Below are positions 23,500 through 34,199 of a stretch of 64,000 nt of DNA, piece by piece. The position numbers and the translations under genes were made by a program. Below the pieces are notes generated by a model, which was not told where the DNA came from, did no database searches, and saw only the letters and a list, made by a program, of their open reading frames with translations. Origin of the DNA: Eleusine coracana subsp. coracana (lineage: Eukaryota; Streptophyta; Magnoliopsida; Poales; Poaceae); the NCBI GenBank assembly GCA_032690845.1, contig CM064417.1, positions 23,352,808 through 23,416,807 on the forward strand, written 5' to 3'. Positions within the stretch are counted from its first letter, which is position 1; every line of letters begins with the position of its first letter.

Positions 23500-24730
23500 T
23501 ATAGAGACCAACTGGCATGACCTGATTGTGCAATTTTTGAGCAATGGTATACTGCCTACGGATCCTAATGAGCAGCAGAGGTTGAAGGCTAGAATTCGAG
23601 GATACTTAATGTTGGACGGTCTACTTTATAGAAGACGAGGATTGAACACCTTGATGCGTTGCATCTCGATACCAAAAGGCAAAGTGTTGATGGAAGAAAT
23701 TCATTCAGGAGTATGTGGCAATCATGCAGCTTCCAAGACTTTGGTCAGCAAAGCTTTCTGGCAAGGGTTTTATTGGTCTATGGCGGTCGAAGATGCACAC
23801 CAGGTCTTTCGGAAGTGTGAAGGTTGTCAATTCATGTGCCTCCACAACAACTCCAGATGATAGCTATGACTTGGCCTTTTGCAATCTGGGGGCTTGATAT
23901 TGTCGGTCCTTTCAAGAAAGTGCCAGGCGGGTTCACTCATTTGTTTGTTTCTATTGACAAATTCACCAAGTGGATTGAAGCAAAGCCAGTCGACAAGATA
24001 ACTTCGAAGAAAGCAGTAGAGTTTGTCAAAGAGGTCTTCACTCAATTTGGGGTCCCTCATGATATCATCACCGATAATGGTACTTAGTTTACATCTAAGG
24101 AGTTCCATGACTTTGCCGAGGAGATGGGAATAAAAATCCACTTTGCATCAGTGGCTCATTCTCAAAGCAATGCTGGTTGAATGGGCCAACAGTATGATTC
24201 TTCAGGGGTTGAAGGCCCGAATATTTGACAGACTCAAACCTTATGCCGGTCGGTGGGTACGAGAGATGCCTTCAGTTCTCTAGGGGCTACGTACTAACGT
24301 CAGTCGGGCTACCGACCCGTCACCTTTCTTGTTGGTTTACGGCTCCGAGGCTATGCTGCCGACCAAGGTAAACCTCGTATTAGCAAGATTCAAGGGGTAC
24401 AACGAGAAGTTTTCTGAAGAAAACCGAGAGATTGATTTGATTGCGGCAGAGGAGTTGCGTGATCGTGCTCTGTTTTGATCGGTGGTATATCAACAGGGCC
24501 TGCGACAATACTATGATAAGAATGTACGCAGTCGCCAGTTTCATGTTGGGGATTTAGTGATGCGCCGAGTGCAATCAACCATTAATTGGCACAAACTTTC
24601 CCCTAAATGGGAAGGACATTACGTGGTCAATGAAGTCACTCAATCAGGGGCTTATCGACTAATGTATGAAGATGGCGGCGATATACCAAATTCGTGGAAC
24701 ATAAATCAGCTACGTCGCTTTTATACTTAG
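23500..24730 (+). pseudogene. Tat gypsy integrase
   Basis: The HHCC zinc region is present: EEIHSGVCGNHAASKTLVSK, FWQGFYWSMA and KCEGCQF. The DDE core follows: DIVGPFKKVPGGFTHLFVSI, KFTKWIEAKPV and FGVPHDIITDNGT, then a TAG stop and FTSKEFHDFAEEMGIKIHFA. The catalytic Asp residues are visible; the Glu region near 24170 is disrupted by a stop. The C-terminal segment 24482-24730 has FHVGDLVMRRVQ, WEGHYVVNEV and GAYRL, the GPY/F-like module. No chromodomain is seen. Integrase would insert cDNA; stops make it inactive. Confidence 0.87.
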
Positions 24731-25349
24731 TCTATCTTTTATATTCTCATACATTATTATTGAGTGAAAATTCAGTCTTTTTGATGAAAGATTTATTGAT
24801 GATTTTCATTCTTATTTGTCTTTATTTCTTAATTTATAATAGTAAACAATCAAGCCAGAGGGCTAGTAATAATGTCCCACTACTCCTTAACCTAGACAAA
24901 TTCTGGTTTTGGATTTTGTCCGACTAATTTCTCATATTTTTTGGTACGGTCTTAGGAGTTTTGGTCTAACGCCTAACATCATGGTTATACAATTCATACT
25001 GCACAACAGACTGCCACTACACTAAAACTAGAGCCAAAGAGCATGAGGTCATGTGTCGATTGGTCGACTCTGCTTGTTACACGGCTATGAATTACGACCT
25101 AGTATGCTAAGGCAGACCGATGCAACTTCTGTTTTTATCTCTAAAAGACTTATGGTAAAAAGATCTAAGTGCTAAAGTGTGAGTAACACAGCTGAGTACT
25201 GACCATTTTGCTTTAAGTAATAGGAGATTGCGTTATGACTACTTTGTCGATCTTTTAACTTGTTTATGAACTAAGCAAGCATAAAAATTATTATTTACAT
25301 GGAGATAATATTACCTTCCTACATAAATACTACTAATGTTTTCTGACAT

Positions 25350-28340
25350 TACAGATATTACAACTCCTTCGAAGGAGAGGAAGCATCATCCAACAATTCT
25401 ACTTCTAGAGTGGCTGGAGGAGTAGGCGCGATAGGATCAACCTCCACATTGTCAAGCAAGGCACGGGAGATCTCCCGCATAGAGTCCATAAGCAATTGGC
25501 ATTGGTGTACAGTCAAGTCTAGGTTGAAGCCCTCCTTGATCTTATCCAATGGCAAAGCAGGAGACCAAGACTAGCAAATAGCCAGCACTTGGCTCCCGGC
25601 CTCAATCGCCACCCTCCGGGTATGGTTAGCAATCGCCTCCGAAGCATGCTCCAGCAGATACTCCAAGGAGTGACCGGTGTTGTCCACTTGGTTAGCATGG
25701 ATATAATCCAATGCTTTCTGAGCGCCGTAAGATAATGCTGCAAAAGATTTTCAAAATGTTAGAATCTGAAGTCAACAAGAGAAACAATGATACGATGGAG
25801 AGCTTACTGGCAAGATTACATTTGAAAGATTTGGAGATGCTCTTAGCTTTCTCTATCTTCTCTTCGGCTTCCTCGAGCTTCTTCTTAACCTGAGTGACTT
25901 TGGAGTTTTGCTCTCCGACCGATTTGGAAAGGTTCATCCTTCTCAGCAGTCAGAGCATCCAAAAATCTCTACTGGTCTGAAGTCAACTTCTCCTGGTCGG
26001 TGACTTTTTGATCACGAGCTAAAGACACAAAAATCTTTAGCATTAGAGTGAGCAAGAAGCAAATGAAAGTTGCTATACGATCTTATCGATGACATTAGTA
26101 CGACTTTGCTCTAGAGCTTTGGTCGCTTCCTTATGGTCGGTCTGCAGTCTTTCAATCTGCTTTTTGGCCTGGGAGAGCTGCTCGCTGGTAACTAGCAAAG
26201 ATCTTGAAGAAAGGATCTAACATAGAAGAAGAATCTGGAACATGCCAAAAGTCTCGGCTTCAAGATACTCAATCCTGACCTGCTTTTTCTCCATAAGAGA
26301 ACAAATTTTCTGAATGCGAAGAAGGGCATGATTATTCGAAAGACCGATTCAAAAAAAAAAACTTGGTACTGATGTACCATGTTGGCCTCTCGGTGTTGAT
26401 GGATGATCTCCATATCTTCAGCTTCCGGCCGACCCAATGAATCCTCGACCGACACGGCCTTACCCTTGTTGAGAAGGGAAGAAACACCGGTCGGAGAAGG
26501 ATTGACAGTCCGAGGTGCCGGCGCTGGCATCGGTGTAGGTGCTGGAGCTTTGGGCGGCTTCCTCGGCTCGGTCGGTGCACTTGATGGCGTGCAAATTGGC
26601 CGAGGTAAGTCGGTCGGACGAGGAGTAGGAGCTGACCGGGTGTCTTCAGACCATTGGGCGCTCTGAGCATCACTCGAACGACCGCTATGACCATCAAAGG
26701 GCATAATATTAAATATTAAAATATGGATATTGACTACAGTTATGAAGAATAAAAAATGCAAAGAAGTTTACCTAGAGGCCTGTTCGATTTTTGATTCGAC
26801 AGACTCTCTTCTTTGAAGAACTGGTCTGCGAGACAGTCTCCTTCCTCTTCAGGGAAGGCTTGCCAACTTCATTGGTCTTCTTCGCCTCTCCTACATCACT
26901 CGCCATTTTACTCGGGGGCTCCAACGGGCTTGATGGTCGGTCGGAGTGTGCTGGGGTTGGTAGACTGGCGTCCTGGGGGTGCTCCTCTTCGTCATCATCA
27001 TCATCTCCCATGTATTGCCGATGACGATTGGCGGTCTGCTTAACTCGTCGGCTCGGGGAGGGCAAGTTGGCGGGAGATGAGGTAGAGAGGCCTGCGATGA
27101 CCCATACGGTCCGATGCGTGCTCACTGATGAGCTTGAACCACCAGTACCGGTCTGCAGCGATTTCTCAACATAGTCCGATCCCTCGAAATCATTCGGAGG
27201 GAGCGGAGGGTGTGACATCAAATGTTGTGATTAACCTGTCAACAAGAACATCAGAAACACATAAAATGACCGAAGCTTACTCAGGCCCATAGAGTGCTCA
27301 CAATGTATGCCTTTGCAATTAAGAAGTGATCCTGAATTATGTCTCCTTCAAACATCTTCGATAACCGTGACTGGCGTAGAGAGGAGTTTGGAAGATCAGG
27401 CATTTCCCTCATTTCCTCATCAGAGGCATATTTCCAGGCGGGGTGGCTCTGCTGCTTCAAGGGTTGCACTCGGCGAACTATGAAGTTCTTCGCTATAGTA
27501 ATGCCGTCAACCCTATCATTCTTCAGCCCGGTAATCTTTTTTAGCAGAGTGACCACCTGGGGGTCGGTCGGGTCCGGTCTCTCTGACCACCATGCTTGAG
27601 GAGTGGCTTTCGCACCAGAGAAATCAGCAATAGCAGGGGGAGGATTGTCACAGTAGAACCATTCATCCCTCTAGTTCTAATTCTCGATGTTCAACGGCAC
27701 AATGATATATGGCTCTTTCTTGCGAAACTAGAAGTGAACTCCACCAATGGCGATTTGGTTTTCCTTAGTTGGCAGCGGTCGGAGGATGAAGAGATGGCAG
27801 AATAAAGTGAAGTGGGGCAGAACGCCCAGAAAGGCTTCGCACAGGTGCACAAAGATGGCAATATGGACAATGGAGTTGGGATTGAGGTTGACGAGCTCAA
27901 TCCCATAGAAGAAGAGGAGCCCGCGCAGAAAACTGCAGCAAGGAACTTCAAAACCATGCTTGAAAAAAGAGCGAAAAATTATGATCTATTTATGGATTGG
28001 AACGGGGTGAATTTTCTTCAGAACCTTCCAATCTATACGCGCCTGCTCTGGGAGGATGCGTCCATCACCATTGAGTTTAGATTGGTGGTGATGAGGCTGC
28101 TCTTGGAGAACTCTCGTCGCTGTTCCGTGATCTCCAACTCCGAGGAAGATGATTCGGTGGCGGCGGCCTTCTTGGACAACTTGCAAGGCATTGTCGATGA
28201 AGAGGTGGCACACTGGATCCAGAGGCAGGAAGCTAACCCTAGCTGGAGCTCGGAGCTTGCTGATAATGAAGATCTATGGCGGTGGGGGAAAAATAGCTAA
28301 CCCTAGCTTTGAAGCAGAGGATTTGCGGGAGCAGGGGAGG
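25350..28340 (-). pseudogene. Antisense accessory gene of the Tat gypsy (Transposase_28-like)
   Basis: Read right to left: NSIVHIAIFVHLCEAFLGVL and HFTLFCHLFILRPLPTKENQ (27890-27750), EWFYCDNPPPAIADFSGAKA (27670-27610), then VTLLKKITGLKNDRVDG, FIVRRVQPLKQQSHPAWKYA (27556-27410), a Ser/Pro-rich linker with an Asp/Glu run (27221-26772), a Pro/Ala-rich part (26697-26332) and a coiled coil (KVTQVKKKLEEAEEKIEKAK, 25937-25800). The N-terminal order resembles the plant Transposase_28 family (putative gypsy-type transposon proteins), known as extra antisense ORFs in some Tat elements. It contains stops and probable introns. Function is unknown. The plus-strand ORF 27812-28300 is its mirror image. Confidence 0.65.
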
Positions 28341-29216
28341 CGCAAGGAAGACGAAGCGCTACGAGCGAAATGGTGGCGTGGATTTGGAGTCAATAGCCCT
28401 CTGCCCTTTTATACCTTTGCATTTTTGACCTAGTCTTTGAGGTCCCCATGGGCTTTCGGGGTCGTACGGTGCCAGGCTTTTTCTGCCTATAAAAAATTCT
28501 AAGGCATTATTCTTTAAAAAGAATTAATGTAATAAACCTTGGGAACTTGATCTCGAGGGCTTCTTTGATGAGAAGCAGTGGAATATCCATTTAAAAATAC
28601 TTCCCATATCTATGTGATTTGATGATCATATAGCAAGAGGACTTGATGGTCGTATGGGTTCAAGCTCACATGTACCTTATTGATTGAAGTCAGTAAGTAA
28701 TTACAAACTTGGGCTTGTTTCAATCCGAATAATAATTTCTTAAAGATAGGCTATATCATGACTGATGTCATTTAGCTTACTGTTATATGGTTGATGCCAT
28801 ATAAGTTTGCATATAGACTACAACATGATTGATGTCATGGAATTTTCAGTCTAGAAATTATTCGGATAAGAGTGTAAATCACTCGGCATAACTTTAAATC
28901 GGCCAGTATGATTGATGACGCGTAGAAAATTCCTTTGGTTTGATGATCATAGGATTATCAGCTCGAGCTTGATGGTTTGAGTTGAATTTATAAGACAAAA
29001 TGTTAAGAGCTAATATTATTAGACTCTTGCATTATTTGTTAGTCTCTAAATTATACAAGAGTCCGGGGCTACACCTGATTAGGTGCACCTAATCGGCACA
29101 CCAGATCCATCAGGAACTTCAATCAAGAGGTCTTCCTAATTTATGACCTGTTCGCATCAACATTGAAGATCACTTGGCAAGTCACAGCTCAAAATCAGAA
29201 AGCACTCGTGGGCTGC

Positions 29217-29588
29217 TATGGAATACTTACCTTTCGGGTATCCATAGATATGCCTAAGTCGGCAACTGACCGGGTACCTCATCAATAGGGAACCGATCGA
29301 GTTGGCTTGGAGCACAAGGCAATTATAGATAAACTTTCGATGTAAATCCTTGTATACTACGAGTAGGACTCTTCAGGTACCCCCTGTCGACCGGATATAT
29401 AAGGTGGCAGGGAACCCCCATCGGGGACATGAAATTATAAAGCAATACAAACCACAGAACACAGGACGTAGGGTTTTTACTCTCATCGAGAGGGCCCGAA
29501 CCTGTATAACTCGGTGTCTTTTGCAACCATCATAGTTCTTAGTCTCGGCATAGCCCTATAAATATATTGCCGAGATCAAGTCTCGACA
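29217..29588 (+). repeat. 3' LTR of the Tat gypsy
   Basis: Starts TATGGAATACTTACC (TG changed to TA) and ends TCTCGACA. It has a TATATAAG box near 29395-29402. It is followed by target duplication AAATG. Confidence 0.93.
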
Positions 29589-30750
29589 AAATGTACATTC
29601 ATCACTAGGTGTAGCGTATTTTTCCTTTACAAAGCAAGTGTCTAGTTGTTGCGATTAGGACAGAAACAACATTAGAGATCAACATTTTCTTCTCATCATT
29701 ATCTTTCCTATTTCTCTCTCTCAAAATCAAGGGATGTGATTGAATTGAAGTCTTACCACTTATCAGGAGGTGATAGAGGTCATATTTCTCTGCTTTGAGA
29801 AATTAAGTCAAAGTGCTCATAAGGAAAGAGCACCGGGATCGAGATCGAGATTGTGCATTGTGTTAGATCTTTGGGAGTGTTCATTTCTTGGGGTCTATAT
29901 TTTAATGTTGTCATATCAATCCTTTAAAACTAAATACAATGATTAAATCTAATTAGTATCCCAATGTGTAAATTGCTTCCAAATGGATTGTCGGACCCCT
30001 GCGCATGCAGGTGACTCACGACTTAACTTTAAATCATGTTTTTCCTAATTAAAAGAGCACGTAATCATCAGTATTTTCCCAATTCATCAAAAGTGCAAAT
30101 TGCTTCCAATTGAATTTAAAGTAAGTGGTGCTTTGAGCTCATGGTTGTTTTGATGAGTATTCCATTTCAAATACCACCTATACACAATATTTCTAAACTT
30201 TTTGGGATGAGTAAAGCTCCCATCAATGTATGTTGGAGATGGAGGATATATAACATACTCCCTCCATACTAGAAAAGCAATTCATTTTAGACAGCATTTA
30301 GCATACCAAGGAACATTTAATTAGGTAAAAATTTCCATGTTTACCCACAATAAATGGGGCATCACCTCGAATCCTGTCATAATATCCTGAGCGTGTGACT
30401 GGTTAGTAGCTTTAGTTCCCAAAGACATGGTCCCACGTTCAATTCTCCATAGTAGATGTTTTTTTTATTTGCTGTTTTTTTTCCTCTTTCCTGGTTGGCA
30501 AAGCGGAAGGCAAGGGAAACAACCGTTGGCGTCGCATGCTCTTCTCGGGATACCAGCAGACCGCGTCATCTCGGGAGAGAACATGAAGTTATTACTATCA
30601 GGTAGGCAGGGTTGCTTGTTGTGAGTGGGATGAAAGCAATGTTTGGTAGACTGCTAGCTTTTACTTTGCTATGGGACCCATCTTACTGTAACATGCATTG
30701 TGAGATTAATTTTTTTGGAGATGCCCTAATTAGGAGGAATTCAACAATAG

Positions 30751-30834
30751 GGAATTTCATTAACTTAGCGTTGAAATTACAAAGTTTTTGACAAACAGAG
30801 TTCATTAACAATAGGGAATTTCATTAACTTAGCT
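30751..30834. repeat. Short direct repeat, two copies
   Basis: The phrase AACAATAGGGAATTTCATTA, followed by ACTTAGC, occurs twice about 60 bp apart. Confidence 0.85.
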
Positions 30835-32552
30835 TGATGAGAGAGCTTGTTTGCGGGATGAATTGGAGCGCTAGCTGGATATCGCTATGCGGTGTTTATA
30901 GAACCTTGTCATGGTTGTGGCCAGTGTGCGAACGCATCGTCTCTCCTCCTCCGCTGCTCTGGCAAAAATGTGGGTTGTGCAAACTACATAAGCGCAGCTC
31001 CCCCACTTCTCTTTGGAAACGTAACGCCTTAACTCATCCGTTTCACTCGAGAAACATGGCCAGTGTGCGGGCGCGGCTCCTCTGCTTCTCTTGTGCGTAT
31101 ATGGAGGAGGAGGGCAGCCACGCCAAGTAAAGGAGAATAGGGACATGGAAAAAGGAAACCATCTCTATATTATGAAAACTATGGACGGGCCAATGAAAAC
31201 TATCACCAACTACCGAACCACCAGCGACAAGAAGAAGAACCGAGGAAGACACAGGTGAACCGTGAACAACCCGGCATCGACTACCGGGCCCCACATATTA
31301 GTGGGCTATATGAAACCAGTTGTTATGCTCAACATGCCAGATGACACATGAGTTGCTACCTGGCACAGACAATCAAATCCAACCCCAGGATGAGAAAATT
31401 GGACGCCTGGTGGAGCTACCTGTGCCAGGGAGTTTTCCCTAGGGTCCCAGTAGCCCTCAATGCACCACTGCCCATGATCCTTTCACTGATGATTCTCTTC
31501 TGGTATCTGATTCGCTTCAGATATCCAATGAGGATGCCCACTTCTCTTTCTCTCTCTCTTTGTCTCCTAGTAGTACTAGTAGTATGAAAGTTTGAAGGAA
31601 TGTGATCTCTCTGTCTCTCTCTCTCTCTCCATTCCTCTCTCTCTATCTCTGTGTAAACAATGCAAAACAAGACAGCCGGATCCACTGAAGCAACGTCAGC
31701 AAGACTGCTGTCGCTGCATATGCGCAGGACCATCCACAGTCGGATCGGTGCCTTAACCGTCAATTCATGTGCACTAGTTTGTCATCCCATGATTTATACA
31801 GTTTTGGGTAAGAATTTGACAAAAGAATTTTGCTTCCGTTTGTACTCCTAGAATTTTCTACTAGCATAACATGTACTAGTATCAGGTGTGTCTTGGGATA
31901 TTATTAGCATAAAAGTTTCTTTAATAGAATATTCTAGCCATATGCGTGTCATACTTCATTGTTGTTATAATTAATCATAATTAATAATTAAATAAAAGGA
32001 AAGAAAGAAGGATCATACCTACGCATCTCGTTGACCTTGCCCTAGATTGTTTATTCCCTAGTTTGCATGCACTCTTATCTTAAGGCGCATTTTTTAAAAC
32101 TTCTTACAGTGCATCCAGAATAGCATAACATGTATTGTCAACTTTTCTTCCTTTCCTGCAATTAACAACTTTGGCAACGCCGTGTTGGAATGAATGGACC
32201 ACAACCATTGCCGACCGTGATGTGCCTGTAGATCGATGACGACATGCATGCAGATGCAGATCGTGCGAATGTTTTTACATGGATGTTGTGGCCAATGCTA
32301 ATAATAGACGTGAAAGGGAGTTACGGGTTGGAGCGTTAGATGGAAAAGGGCGGCTGTTTTGCTCATGCAGATCGGTGTCCTTATGCACCGTGTCCTCTCA
32401 AACTTTTTTTTTTGAGGGAGTGTCCTCTCAAACATGAACGGTCTCCAGAAGTATGCAGAGAAAAGATCTCATATAACGGGTTGACTATTCAGCTAGCGAT
32501 TTAGTTTGTCTCATTTAAGACTCAAATATTAAATGCTTATTTCCCCTTGCAA

Positions 32553-32960
32553 AATAAAACATGCTTGCATGGAGGGTCTGTGCATGGTTCGGATAAAAGT
32601 AATATCAAACTAGATTTTCACGATGTGAATTCATCCATGTGATAGCAGATACTAGTTGTATAATAATATAGAAAAAAGAATCACGTCATTTGGGTAGAGA
32701 AATATATACACAAGTTCATAGGTTTTACTACTATAGCTACTAGAATCAAAAGGCCAAATACCAAGAAGATGTAAACACAAGTTCGCGGCTAGCGAATCCA
32801 TTGCAATGCAAGGCGAGGGGAGCCAGTCGATTTCGACATGGACGGTGCCACTCGCCTCGTTTCGAGTCAAGTGACGTGACCATTCTTAGTTGCTACTATT
32901 ACTCGATGCAACATGTGTATTCACAGCTGCCATCATTATTCCGCGCAGGGCCATGAGACC
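32553..32960. repeat. Segmental duplication, block B second part
   Basis: Matches 13717-13922 and 14290-14490 in the same orientation, but with the 370-bp intervening part of block A missing. Confidence 0.8.
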
Positions 32961-33436
32961 GGAACTGAACAACATTAGTCCTCCAATGTCAAGCAATGGG
33001 ACTTGGGTAGCAGAAGCTCCAAAATTTAACTGGTGATGGGAAAACCTCCATGGAGTCCAGATTGAGATCCCAATGGCTGCGAGCAAAGCTACGGAGAGGT
33101 AGAAATTTGGGTAGCAGAAGCGAGAAATTTGGGCGCCTTCTCCGTGGACTCGTAAAAAAAAGGAATTATTGCGGCATGCACAGCAATAGGAAAAAGAACT
33201 TGTGCACCTTGCATGCTCCATGTGTAGTAAATAGAAAATACAAGCAAAAAATTTGGAAAAACGAGCACCATACGTATACAGAACCATGCAAAGTAACAAC
33301 AGAAAAAAAAGAAGCAGAATGCGAGAGCAAGAAATCAAGCTCGCGAGTTGCAGTCTCGATAGGTGAGTAGATAGCCAATCAAACAAGGAGTTAATATTGA
33401 GAAGAGATGGAAAACCACCATTCTAATTAATCACTC

Positions 33437-33806
33437 AGAGCATCACCAAAAGCTCTCCAAAAACTCTCCCTAAATCAAATTAATGGGGTTTAGTCTAAAA
33501 AACCATCTCCAACAGCTAAATTCTCATAGACAACTCATAGATTTATTCTCTCCCTAAATTCTCCTCATTTGTAGCTAGAAATGAGGGAAACATTAGAGAC
33601 CCCAATACTTGTATTTAGAAGGAAATTAATGTTGTTGTGGTCCCAGATGCTAACATGGTGCAATCAAAAGTTTTTCTAATCTATATTTAGGGAGAATTAT
33701 TGGAGGAGACAAGAAAACTTCTCCCTAATAATTTTTGGGCTGCTCCTAGAAACACTCTTTTGGGATCAATTTTTTGGGAAGATTTTGGAGATGCTCTCAT
33801 TGGTAT
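33437..33806. repeat. Foldback MITE, second family member
   Basis: Ends GAGCATCACCAAAAGCTCT and TTTTGGAGATGCTCTC are inverted. The interior CTCTCCCTAAATTCTCCTCA matches the MITE at 9544-9995. It lies next to the disrupted Stowaway right arm. Confidence 0.7.
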
Positions 33807-34199
33807 GCTAAATGTTGTCTAAAATGAGCATGGGGCCCCCAGTCCATCCTCAGCTGCAACGTCCTCAGCAGGAAGACTGTAGCTTACACGACTCGGACTA
33901 TTCGTGATCTTCTAGTACGCTCGCCGGGGATGCGCGCGGCCAGGATTGTGGATGCCAGCCTTGTCCCACACCCCGCCTCCTAAAATGGGTGCCATCCACG
34001 ATAAGGTTGAGATCTTCTAATACTTTTTGTAATTGGGGCTTATTGGCAGATTAGTTAATCTGAGGAGTTTTGTTTTTTCAGAAGAGTAGTTTTGATCGTT
34101 TGCTTATTAGTCCGCCATCAGCAACCTTTTCTCCTGTTTCAGGAATTTGTTAATTAGTTCCTTTGATTGGACTTTAATTTTACTATTGGCGGTCAGGAA

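Larger units (their letters stand above)
19071..29588 (+). mobile_element. Complete but decayed Ty3/gypsy LTR retrotransposon, Tat-type
   Basis: Two LTRs of about 373 bp (19071-19444 and 29217-29588) flank gag, protease, partial RT, RNase H and integrase in that order. The 5-bp target duplication AAATG is exact (19066-19070 and 29589-29593). A hand alignment of the LTRs gives about 37 differences in 372 positions, roughly 10%, mostly transitions. A minus-strand accessory gene lies between integrase and the 3' LTR, as in Tat-lineage elements. The first half of RT is missing and every ORF has stops, so it is not autonomous. The stretches 24731-25350 and 28350-29216 are non-coding. Confidence 0.93.
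30258..33826. repeat. Disrupted Stowaway-type arms
   Basis: The left arm starts CTCCCTCCATACTAG at a TA and continues TTTTAGACAGCATTTAGCAT. The complementary right-arm sequence (TTGGTATGCTAAATGTTGTC) occurs at 33798-33826 but stops before the terminal GGAGGGAG. In block A the equivalent site (near 10484) has no Stowaway. The arms are 3.5 kb apart, far longer than a MITE, so the element was probably split by later insertion or rearrangement. Confidence 0.5.
29594..33830. other. Segmental duplication block B, non-coding with MITEs
   Basis: The segment is made of sequence related to 9.4-14.6 kb (matches at 29670-30257, 31500-31750 and 32440-32960) plus MITEs. Predicted ORFs here have no recognisable family. 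The stretches 30640-31500 and 31800-32440 show no gene-like signal. Confidence 0.6.

Noticed and set aside
27812..28300. 162-codon plus-strand ORF (MGQNAQKGFAQVHKD...)
   Set aside because: The minus strand here encodes the N-terminal domain of the accessory gene with family-like motifs, so this is its mirror frame.
32886..33386. 166-codon minus-strand ORF (MFDWLSTHLSRLQ...)
   Set aside because: No recognised family; spans duplication block B non-coding sequence and has no counterpart open in block A.
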